Shown here: one piece after another, positions 1 to 5,953 of the stretch
Numbering within the stretch: the first letter of the stretch is position 1
How the letters are laid out: every line of letters starts with the position of its first letter
NCBI GenBank assembly: GCA_027071965.1
Contig: JALSYJ010000001.1
Location: forward strand, 1-6,281
Direction of reading: 5' to 3'
Source of the DNA: Robiginitomaculum sp.
Lineage (GTDB): Bacteria; Pseudomonadota; Alphaproteobacteria; Caulobacterales; Maricaulaceae
DNA length: 6,281 nucleotides
The notes under the pieces: model-generated
What the model was told of the DNA's origin: nothing
Databases searched by the model: none
The model's input: only the letters and a program-made list of their open reading frames with translations
Translations under genes and position numbers: made by a program

Positions 1-1506
1 GAACAGGCCGAAGCTGCAAGCGCCCCTGAACTTGGGCAACGCACTGATTTGCGCCATTTACCCCTTATTACCATCGACCCTGATGATGCCAGGGATTTTG
101 ATGATGCAATCCATGCCCATTTTGATACTAATCCCAAGAACCCTGATGGCTGGGTTATATGGGTGGCAATTGCCGATGTAGCCCACTTTGTGTCGCCGGG
201 TTCGCCACTGGACAGGGGGGCAAAAAAACGCGGCAATTCGGTATATCTGCCGGATAAGGTAGTGCCGATGTTACCCGAATCCCTGTCAAATGATCTTTGT
301 TCCTTGCGCCCGAATACTGACCGCGCCTGCATGGCGGTGCGAATGGTATTTGATGCCAAAGGTAACAAGCGCTCGCACAAATTCGTTCGTGGCCTGATGC
401 GCTCGCAGGCCCGCCTTTCCTATGAGCAGGCGCAAGCTGCCATTGATGGCACGCCGGATGAAACCACCGGCCCGCTGCTTGACGAGGTTCTGCGCCCCCT
501 GTGGTCGGCATATAATGCACTGCAACAGGCACGGGATAAGCGTGAGCCGCTTGATATTGAAACTGACGAACGCAAGATACGGATTGGACAAAGTGGCGAG
601 ATTCTGTCCATTCAAACCAAACAAAGACTGTCCGTTCACAGGCTGGTTGAAGAATTCATGATTAGCGCAAATGTCTGTGCGGCCCAGACTCTGGAACAAA
701 AATCACAGCCCCTGATCTACCGGGTTCACGCGCCGCCAGAACAAGCCAAAATCTACGCTCTGGCAGATTTTTTAACCACAATCGGCTTAAAATGGAGCAA
801 GGGACAGCGGGCCACTCCTGGGCGTTTTAATCAGCTTTTGCACAAAGTAGCCGGAACTGACATGCAATCAATGGTCAATCAAATGGTGCTCAGAACCCAG
901 ATGCGGGCAATTTATGACACCAGAAATATCGGTCATTTTGGATTGTCTTTGCAACGCTATGCTCACTTTACCTCGCCAATTCGCAGATATGCTGATCTCA
1001 CCGTGCACCGGGCTCTGATCAGCGCCTGTTCATTGGGTGATGATGGTATGAATGATCATGAAAAATCAGAACTGACTGCCATTGCCGAACAAATCACCAA
1101 AACTGAACGCGCGGCCATGGCCGCAGAGCGTGATGCGGCCAGTCGCTATGTGGCGGCGCATCTGGCCGAACAAATACAGGCCGTTTTCACAGCTCATATT
1201 TCCGGAGTTACCAGATTCGGCTTGTTTTTGACTTTGGATGAAACCGGGGCAGATGGTCTGATTCCCATTCGTTCCTTAGGCGATGAATATTTCACCCATG
1301 ATGAGCAGGCCCACGCTCTGATCGGTAGAAATACCGGTGACAGATACAGTCTTGGGATGGCCGTGAAGGTACGCCTGCTCGAAGCAAACCCGCTTACTGG
1401 CGGCTTGATTTTTGAGATGCTAAGCCCGCCAAAAAAAGGAACAAAACCAAAGCGTACAAAATCCGGGCACAAGCGTAACAAAAAATTCAAACGGCGGCGC
1501 AAATGA
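1..1506 (+). CDS. rnr: Ribonuclease R (3'-5' exoribonuclease), 5' end cut off by window
   Basis: Processive 3'-5' hydrolytic exoribonuclease of the RNB (RNase II) family, which degrades structured RNA in the cytoplasm. The frame is open from base 1 (first residues E-Q-A-E-A), so the gene starts upstream. The TTG at 49 is only an internal Leu codon. The visible 501 residues begin at the RNB catalytic domain: the Asp-rich metal-binding motif IDPDDARDFDDA lies at window residues 25-36, and the RNB signature FTSPIRRYADLTVHRAL starts at residue 323 (base 967). An S1 RNA-binding domain runs from about residue 394 to 475 (ISGVTRFGLFL, then GLIPIRSL). It is followed by a tail of 26 residues, 15 of them Lys or Arg, as is typical of RNase R rather than RNase II. 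The missing N-terminus should hold the winged-helix and cold-shock domains. The stop overlaps the next gene (ATGA), so translational coupling is likely. No frameshift is seen. Confidence 0.96.
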   Translation, partial: EQAEAASAPELGQRTDLRHLPLITIDPDDARDFDDAIHAHFDTNPKNPDGWVIWVAIADVAHFVSPGSPLDRGAKKRGNSVYLPDKVVPMLPESLSNDLCSLRPNTDRACMAVRMVFDAKGNKRSHKFVRGLMRSQARLSYEQAQAAIDGTPDETTGPLLDEVLRPLWSAYNALQQARDKREPLDIETDERKIRIGQSGEILSIQTKQRLSVHRLVEEFMISANVCAAQTLEQKSQPLIYRVHAPPEQAKIYALADFLTTIGLKWSKGQRATPGRFNQLLHKVAGTDMQSMVNQMVLRTQMRAIYDTRNIGHFGLSLQRYAHFTSPIRRYADLTVHRALISACSLGDDGMNDHEKSELTAIAEQITKTERAAMAAERDAASRYVAAHLAEQIQAVFTAHISGVTRFGLFLTLDETGADGLIPIRSLGDEYFTHDEQAHALIGRNTGDRYSLGMAVKVRLLEANPLTGGLIFEMLSPPKKGTKPKRTKSGHKRNKKFKRRRK

Positions 1507-2204
1507 TCCGAAAATTCCCAAAGGATACCGATCCGGCAGATAGCCCAAGGCAGGGTCGTGCGGTACGCCCAAAACTGTCATCAACCTTGATACTGTTGCG
1601 CCAAAGCGGCAAAGGCATTCAGTTCTTAATGGGGCGGCGCAGCATGAATCATCGCTTCATGCCGGGAAAATTCGTATTTCCCGGCGGCAGAGTGGACCGC
1701 AGCGATGCCCGCGCGCCGCTGGCTACTGATATTTGCCCCGGACTATTACAGCAAATGCAACCCCATATGCCGGGAAAAAGAGCCATCGCCGCCGCATCAG
1801 CCGCCATTCGTGAAACCTATGAGGAAACCGGCCTGAAACTGGCAAAACCTGCCACAAACATCAAAAAAACGCCCAAGAGCTTTGCTGCCTTTGCTGATAA
1901 TGGTCTTGGTCTGGATCTTGGCGCTTTGTCCCTGCTGGCCCGTGCCATTACACCGCCCTATCATCCACGTCGCTTTGACACCTGGTTTTTCACGGCCGAC
2001 GCGACCAACCTTATTGATGACCCCAAAGACATGGCCAGCGGCGAGCTTGAACATTTACAATGGGTAACCATGGATCAGGCGCAAGATCTTGACCTACCGA
2101 TGATTACCAGAGCCGTGCTTGAGGATTTGGTGTATCAGGATAAAAACCCTAGTATTCCATATTATTTTTCCCGGCGCGGGCAACACATCAGAACATTTCT
2201 GTAG
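1503..2204 (+). CDS. NUDT19-like Nudix hydrolase with a split Nudix box
   Basis: Predicted cytoplasmic hydrolase of nucleoside diphosphates linked to another moiety, 233 residues. The start ATG at 1503 overlaps the rnr stop by four bases (ATGA) with no good Shine-Dalgarno, consistent with coupling to rnr. The sequence shows FMPGKFVFPGGRVD (residues 52-65), then, after an insertion, AAIRETYEETGL (100-111), which holds the metal-binding R-E-x-x-E-E core of the Nudix box. In canonical Nudix proteins these two parts are contiguous. Here GG (61-62) and RE (103-104) are about 41 residues apart, an arrangement I recall from the NUDT19/RP2p peroxisomal CoA diphosphatases. HPRRFDTWFF (154-163) is also a hallmark of this group. 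A CoA-ester or similar substrate is therefore inferred but not shown, and RNA decapping or nucleotide clean-up beside RNase R cannot be excluded. This is the last gene of the rightward unit. Confidence 0.88.
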   Translation: MIRKFPKDTDPADSPRQGRAVRPKLSSTLILLRQSGKGIQFLMGRRSMNHRFMPGKFVFPGGRVDRSDARAPLATDICPGLLQQMQPHMPGKRAIAAASAAIRETYEETGLKLAKPATNIKKTPKSFAAFADNGLGLDLGALSLLARAITPPYHPRRFDTWFFTADATNLIDDPKDMASGELEHLQWVTMDQAQDLDLPMITRAVLEDLVYQDKNPSIPYYFSRRGQHIRTFL

Positions 2205-2279
2205 CTTTAAGTTCAGGCATTTTGGTTCAAAACACCTAAAATTTGCCCAAACATCTGTTTACCGCATTTATTCAATCGC
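2205..2279. other. Noncoding gap after the Nudix gene, no strong terminator
   Basis: AT-rich sequence between the Nudix stop and the repeat array. The only small fold I see is TTTTG-GTT-CAAAA at 2220-2232, a 5-base stem with a 3-base loop. It is AT-rich, has no GC clamp and no following T tract, so it is a poor intrinsic terminator. Rightward transcription may instead stop within the repeats that follow. Confidence 0.5.
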
Positions 2280-2417
2280 AAAACCCGTCCTCAAGTAGCG
2301 AAGCGGTAGGACAATTAAAGACTCCTCAAGTAGCCGCTAGGCGATAGGACATTAAAACCCGTCCTCAAGTAGCGAAGCGGTAGGACAATTAAAGACTCCT
2401 CAAGTAGCCGCTAGGCG
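2280..2417. repeat. Perfect 64-base direct repeat (2280-2343 and 2354-2417)
   Basis: The bases at 2280-2343 recur exactly at 2354-2417, an offset of 74. After a single A/G difference (2344 versus 2418) the copies agree for six more bases (TAGGAC) and then diverge. This shows that the array grew by duplicating an A+B dimer and not by adding single units. The near-identity implies a recent duplication or strong homogenisation. Confidence 0.9.
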
Positions 2418-2464
2418 GTAGGACAATTAAAGACTCCTCAAGCAGCGAAGCGTTAGGACAACTA
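2287..2464. repeat. Five-unit tandem array of 35-39 base imperfect palindromic repeats
   Basis: Each unit begins CCTCAAG and reaches TAGGAC, followed by an AT-rich linker. The units start at 2289, 2324, 2363, 2398 and 2436, with lengths 35, 39, 35, 38 and about 30. They alternate between two types. Type A (units 1, 3 and 5) has the centre AGCGAAGCG; type B (units 2 and 4) has TAGCCGCTAGGCG. In both, CCT and AGG can pair around a smaller inner hairpin, and units 1 and 3 extend the outer arms to GTCCT/AGGAC (2287-2291 with 2308-2312, and 2361-2365 with 2382-2386). Units 1 and 3 are identical over 35 bases. The array sits between convergent gene ends, the usual place for REP/BIME-like elements. 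A role in transcript termination or mRNA 3'-end protection is inference. I do not recognise the family. Confidence 0.9.
2351..2386 (-). terminator. Possible terminator for the leftward ppx transcript inside the repeat array
   Basis: Read on the minus strand, the GTCCT/AGGAC hairpin (2386 to 2361) is followed at once by GGGTTTTAAT (2360 to 2351), a short T run after a stem. The loop region contains a further small GC stem (GCTTCGC on this strand). The T run is only four long, so this is a weak intrinsic terminator by normal standards. It is the best candidate seen downstream of ppx, whose stop is 106 bases away. Confidence 0.3.
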
Positions 2465-2491
2465 AGAATGCGGGGTTGAGGGGCAAATGCT

Positions 2492-4048
2492 TTAATCAAG
2501 CAATTGAGACTGCAGCCCCATAACATCGGCAAGGTCACGCAACCTTCTGGCCGGACTTGAGGTGAGCAACATGCCGTCTTTCTTTTCCACCCGAAGTTCA
2601 ATAATGGACTTTTTAACGTGCAGGGATGTACGTGCAAGCAGGCTGGAGGTTCTACCCGACACTGCTGCAGCACAACGCAAACCGCAACCTGTGGCCGTAG
2701 CCCAGCTTCTGGTATTCTCATCCAGCAAACGCATGATCAAGGATACATTCATGGGAACTCCCGGCCCGGCATACCGACAAAAAACAGCCAATGCCAATGC
2801 GGTTCTTTCACTATGGGTTAAGCCGACAAACGGAGCAAACAAAATGAGGTCAAAGGATATCTGCGCGCGGTGATCCGGGTGCATTCTGGCGCCGATATCT
2901 GCCAAACGGCACATTGCACTTTGGATCATTTTAGTCCGGCTTTTGCCAAATGGTGGCTTGTAATGGGCAAAAACCGGAGCCATCCAGTCCTCTACAGAGC
3001 GGCCAAACTGCACAGAAGACCAGTTTTGATGAGCCAAAGCGTCCACCGAAGACAATACTGGATGATGACTGGCATCATCATCACTTAAATCATCAAACAA
3101 TAAACCTTCGCGCAAGCCAAATGATGAAATCACCACCTCATCGATTTTTACCTTGCGCAATAATTCACGCAGTAGCAGTGCCGCATACGGCAAGGTGGCA
3201 GCGCGTTTGGTGGATAGACCTGGAATATTTACCAATGAATCCGGGCTTTGCCTCTCCACCAGCCGGGCCAGTATCCGCGCTTCTTTTTTGCTCATCCGGT
3301 AATTATGCAAAATGTGCAAAGGATAGCCACGCATTTCCATATGCACCAAAGCCAAAGACCGCCATGCTCCACCAACCGCATACAGGGTTTTTGGCTTCTT
3401 GCTGTCTGTGGGTGGTTTTATTTGGACCGGATCTATCTGATCGAGGATTTTCGCCACCTCGGGCCTGATGTCTGCAGCAATAAAGGATTTATCAATTCCC
3501 AGTGCCAGAGGGCCCAACCTGTAGCTTGAGCCGGTTCCTGTCTTGCCGTTTGTAATACCAACCAGTTCCAGCGAGGAACCACCAAGGTCGGCCATTAAAC
3601 CATCAGCCTCAGGCTCACCGGCAATCACCCCCAGTGCTGAAAACCTTGCTTCTTGCAAGCCTGAGAGTTTTTGTACCTGCAGACCGCAGACTTTTTGAAT
3701 ATGATCTAAAAATTCCTGCCCGTCTTTTGCGTCACGAACCGCTGCGGTTGCAACTGCATAGACATTTGAAACATTTCTGGCTTTTAAGATGTGTATAAAG
3801 CGAATAATTGCCGAAATAGCCGAGCGAACCCCATCTGGATTCAAATAGCCGGTCTTTGACACCCCGCGCCCCAGACTTGCCGTGACCTTTTCATTAAAAA
3901 TTGGGTGAAAGAACGTGTAATATGTCCTAAACACCACCAAACGTACGGAATTGGAGCCAACATCAATAACCGCCTTGTCAATCAGGTCGGGAAATTTTCC
4001 TGTACTCATATCAGGATCCAAACTCATTAAGATGCTGTTGCTGCTCAT
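2492..4048 (-). CDS. ppx: Ppx/GppA-family phosphatase (exopolyphosphatase / pppGpp phosphohydrolase)
   Basis: Cytoplasmic ASKHA-fold phosphatase that removes terminal phosphate from polyphosphate or converts pppGpp to ppGpp; which one cannot be told from sequence. It is 518 residues from the ATG at 4048. Motifs in order: phosphate-1 loop VIDVGSNSVR (28-37), ATAAVRDAKDG (100-110), SGLQEARFSALGV (129-141) with likely catalytic Glu133, phosphate-2 loop MADLGGSSLELV (152-163), YAVGGAWRSLA (223-233), and SSFGLREGLLFDDL (308-321). A helical HD-like C-terminal half follows, entered through an acidic linker (DDLSDDDASHH). The length fits the long alphaproteobacterial form. The start is uncertain: ATG 4048 overlaps hda by 38 bases and has AGG six bases upstream. 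ATG 4009 (Met14) lies one base past the hda stop with GGA seven bases upstream, and still leaves 14 residues before the first motif. Either start implies translational coupling to hda. Confidence 0.93.
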   Translation of the reverse strand: MSSNSILMSLDPDMSTGKFPDLIDKAVIDVGSNSVRLVVFRTYYTFFHPIFNEKVTASLGRGVSKTGYLNPDGVRSAISAIIRFIHILKARNVSNVYAVATAAVRDAKDGQEFLDHIQKVCGLQVQKLSGLQEARFSALGVIAGEPEADGLMADLGGSSLELVGITNGKTGTGSSYRLGPLALGIDKSFIAADIRPEVAKILDQIDPVQIKPPTDSKKPKTLYAVGGAWRSLALVHMEMRGYPLHILHNYRMSKKEARILARLVERQSPDSLVNIPGLSTKRAATLPYAALLLRELLRKVKIDEVVISSFGLREGLLFDDLSDDDASHHPVLSSVDALAHQNWSSVQFGRSVEDWMAPVFAHYKPPFGKSRTKMIQSAMCRLADIGARMHPDHRAQISFDLILFAPFVGLTHSERTALALAVFCRYAGPGVPMNVSLIMRLLDENTRSWATATGCGLRCAAAVSGRTSSLLARTSLHVKKSIIELRVEKKDGMLLTSSPARRLRDLADVMGLQSQLLD

Positions 4049-4682
4049 CGAGAACCTGTCGGGCCAAAGCCAGATTTATGGGGCGGGGCCCTTCCAGCGA
4101 GCGTGCATTTAATGCCTCAATCAGTTGCAGGGCGCTTTGCGATGAACGCTCCATCCGCGTCACGAGGTATTGCAATAATTTATCATTTAGAAGCAAAGAA
4201 CGATCCCGGCTCAGCTTTCGTAAAATACACATCAACACCTCATCGTCAGGCTCATCAATACGCACCAGTTCCACAGCCCGCAGCCGGGATAAAAGATCAC
4301 CAAGCTGCACATGCCAGGCCGAGGGGCCGCATCTTGCCACCAGTAACACCTGTGCCATCCCTGACACCGCCCGGTTCAAGAGGTGAAACAGCCCCTCCTC
4401 ATCAATTGGCTCATCGGTTATGTCAATCACCGCAGCGCCGGTTATGCGCGCCGGGATTGCAGACACAGAAACCGATTTACCATCATGTTCACGCCGCCAT
4501 AATTCTGCCAGATGTGATTTACCGCAACCCTTGGGGCCGACCATGATCAAGGCACCCGAAGACCAGCTTTTGCTCCGGCTCAAGGCCTGACGCGCAGCTT
4601 CGTTGCTGGGGCCGTTACAGAAACTGTCCTTGCGATATTTGCCGTCGGAAGGAGTAAGATTAAACCAGAGTTGCGTGCCCAT
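4011..4682 (-). CDS. hda: Hda/HdaA-type DnaA regulatory protein (AAA+ ATPase)
   Basis: A DnaA-related AAA+ protein, 223 residues and lacking the DnaA DNA-binding domain. In the known family it binds the DNA-loaded beta sliding clamp and stimulates ATP hydrolysis by DnaA, preventing re-initiation (RIDA). Visible features: an N-terminal clamp-binding-like hexapeptide QLWFNL (residues 4-9); Walker A GPKGCGKS (49-56); a degenerate Walker B AVIDITD (84-90) followed by EEGLFHLLN; sensor-1-like LLVARCGP (113-120); the box VII Arg-finger segment RMERS (176-180); and a sensor-2-like segment GPRPINLALARQVL (199-212). The start ATG at 4682 is nine bases after the DUF2066 stop, with AGGCAGG just upstream as ribosome binding site. 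It overlaps or abuts ppx downstream. The clamp motif is less canonical than QLPLPL-like forms. DnaA itself is excluded by the short length and missing domain. Confidence 0.9.
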   Translation of the reverse strand: MGTQLWFNLTPSDGKYRKDSFCNGPSNEAARQALSRSKSWSSGALIMVGPKGCGKSHLAELWRREHDGKSVSVSAIPARITGAAVIDITDEPIDEEGLFHLLNRAVSGMAQVLLVARCGPSAWHVQLGDLLSRLRAVELVRIDEPDDEVLMCILRKLSRDRSLLLNDKLLQYLVTRMERSSQSALQLIEALNARSLEGPRPINLALARQVLDEQQQHLNEFGS

Positions 4683-4691
4683 GGCCTGCCT

Positions 4692-5783
4692 CTAATGCAA
4701 TTGTGCCACCGGGCCAAGATCCGTACTTACAAAACTGACACCCTCTTGTGCCAATTGTGAAGCCAACTGCTTTGCTGTTCCGACATAATTTATGGTCATC
4801 AGAGCTCCATCTGCGGATAAGGCCTCCAGTCTTGCTTCTCGTACCAGCGAAGAGCTTGCCAGTATTTCTCGCAAACGAACCCATTCACTCAAGTTCGAAT
4901 ATCTTACCATTAAACGAATACCGGTAACCGTATCGGCGCGCACTACGGATCGCAATTTCCAGTCTCTTTGCAATCTTGAGATAATCTGCTGCCGGGCATT
5001 CTCCGCAGCACTGCGCAAGGCCACCGCCCCGGATCCGGCCCAGGAGCCATCAGCATAAATCCGCATTTGGCGCAATACGGGCCGGCCCTGATCATTCCAG
5101 TTAAAAGTATTTAATTTTACCTGAATTTGTCCCGGCCCGTCCACATAGGCAATGGCCACTAAAACCCGCTTTACATCATAACGTGCCGCCAAAGCCGCCA
5201 AAGCCGTAGTATCAAGCCGCAAAGCCTGTTCCGTACTTAAAGAAGCCTGATCGCCCAAATCACCCAATGGCAGGGTCAATGGTGTTAAATCATTTTCAGG
5301 CGTGCCATTTCTCCATACCCGCCAGAACGGGTTTTCCTGCCACAATAATGTGTCTTGCGCCCCGACCCAGACCGGAACAATCAGCGCCGGTGCCGTTTGG
5401 GTTTCCACAAAGGGTAAATTATTGGCATTCAAAAAATCCCGAACCAGATTCCAGTCAAATGAAACCTGCAAAACTCCAAGATAACGCCGGGTACTGCGCT
5501 GTTCGTTGCTTATTTGAATTCCTGCCACCAATTGCGAGGCCGTATCCGCATCAATTGCACGCCAGTTAACTGCCAGTCGATCTTCCAACAGTGTCAGCCG
5601 ATCCACCATTATGTTGGCTGCCTGTTCGGTACCGCTTCGAATCGCATTGCGCCTTGCCTCGGCCAGGCTTTCTGCGGATCCATCAATTTTTACGTTGGAG
5701 ACGGTAAAAACATCGGCAATAGCAATTGCCGGTAAAATCAGGATTAAACTGGCCGCAATGAATATATTTCGTAGAACTGTCAT
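4692..5783 (-). CDS. Secreted DUF2066-domain protein
   Basis: Uncharacterised protein, 363 residues from the ATG at 5783. That start gives a clean Sec signal peptide: MTVLRN, then a hydrophobic core to about residue 22 (FIAASLILILPAIAIA) with probable cleavage after Ala23, before DVFTV. The mature protein is therefore probably periplasmic. The open frame continues upstream to 5942, but the extra 53 residues are basic and Cys-containing, lie across the divergent promoter region and would bury the signal peptide, so I reject that start. The mature N-terminus (FTVSNVKIDGSAESLAEARRNAI, then MVDRLT) matches my recollection of the DUF2066 pattern, where a V-x-V/I-D strand precedes an Ala/Arg-rich helix. 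No catalytic motif, lipobox or further membrane helix is seen. It is the first gene of the DUF2066–hda–ppx cluster. I recall DUF2066 genes between purM and hda in Pseudomonas too, which suggests an old association. The function is unknown. Confidence 0.82.
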   Translation of the reverse strand: MTVLRNIFIAASLILILPAIAIADVFTVSNVKIDGSAESLAEARRNAIRSGTEQAANIMVDRLTLLEDRLAVNWRAIDADTASQLVAGIQISNEQRSTRRYLGVLQVSFDWNLVRDFLNANNLPFVETQTAPALIVPVWVGAQDTLLWQENPFWRVWRNGTPENDLTPLTLPLGDLGDQASLSTEQALRLDTTALAALAARYDVKRVLVAIAYVDGPGQIQVKLNTFNWNDQGRPVLRQMRIYADGSWAGSGAVALRSAAENARQQIISRLQRDWKLRSVVRADTVTGIRLMVRYSNLSEWVRLREILASSSLVREARLEALSADGALMTINYVGTAKQLASQLAQEGVSFVSTDLGPVAQLH

Positions 5784-5811
5784 AAAGATATATGCCCCAA
5801 TTCGTGAATGC

Positions 5812-5848
5812 CGGTTCAGTATACAGACCCATCTTGCAAGTTGAACCG
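5812..5848. promoter_or_regulatory. 7-base inverted repeat spanning the leftward promoter, possible operator
   Basis: CGGTTCA (5812-5818) and TGAACCG (5842-5848) are perfect reverse complements separated by 23 bases, 30 bases centre to centre, close to three helical turns. The arms overlap the proposed -10 and -35 boxes of the leftward promoter, where a bound repressor would block it. A 7-base inverted repeat can occur by chance, and I know no regulator with this site. Confidence 0.3.
5818..5845 (-). promoter_or_regulatory. Candidate promoter for DUF2066–hda–ppx
   Basis: On the minus strand, TTCAAC (5845-5840) lies 16 bases from TATACT (5823-5818), a fair match to sigma-70 -35 and -10 boxes. 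Transcription would begin near 5811, leaving about 28 bases before the ATG at 5783. The Shine-Dalgarno upstream of that ATG is weak (GGGG about 12 bases away). Prediction by eye only. Confidence 0.4.
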
Positions 5849-5878
5849 TAAATTTTGGCAAAAGTCGAGTGGTGCGGC

Positions 5879-5907
5879 TTGTGTTCACTATCAAAGTACG
5901 GCTATTT
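5879..5907 (+). promoter_or_regulatory. Candidate promoter for purM
   Basis: TTGTGT (5879-5884), then a 17-base spacer, then CTATTT (5902-5907). This resembles the alphaproteobacterial housekeeping consensus TTGAC-N17-CTATAT. The start site would be near 5914, with a leader of about 40 bases before the purM ATG at 5954. No purine riboswitch-like fold was recognised in that short leader. Prediction by eye only. Confidence 0.4.
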
Positions 5908-5953
5908 GCGGTGCAGAAAATGGATTCACACCCCTTACCCAATATGGACCATC

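Noticed and set aside
49..51. TTG as the start of RNase R
   Set aside because: The frame is open to base 1 and the catalytic motif lies only nine residues later; a real RNase R has over 200 residues of RNA-binding domains before it.
2287..2464. CRISPR array
   Set aside because: The units are tandem and almost the whole unit is repeated; there are no unique spacers of regular length, and no cas genes are near.
2287..2464. Integron attC sites
   Set aside because: The palindromic units lack the GTTRRRY/RYYYAAC core sites, and no gene cassette structure or integrase is present.
2389..2721. Minus-strand open frame of 110 codons running into the repeats
   Set aside because: It overlaps the ppx 3' end in another frame, is rich in Cys and Pro with no recognisable domain, and ends inside the repeat array.
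3060..3095. ATC/ATG-rich short tandem repeat in ppx
   Set aside because: It encodes an acidic linker (DDLSDDDASHH) in a surface loop region and is too irregular to be a phase-variable tract.
2950..3468. Plus-strand open frame of 172 codons opposite ppx
   Set aside because: It is fully antisense to the strongly supported ppx gene; the composition looks like a shadow frame and no family is recognised.
4103..4546. Plus-strand open frame of 147 codons opposite hda
   Set aside because: It is antisense to hda, whose Walker A and other motifs are clear; the product is Pro/His/Arg-rich without domain features.
5784..5942. 53-residue N-terminal extension of the DUF2066 protein
   Set aside because: It would place a basic segment ahead of a good signal peptide and would cover the divergent promoter region; the ATG at 5783 fits better.
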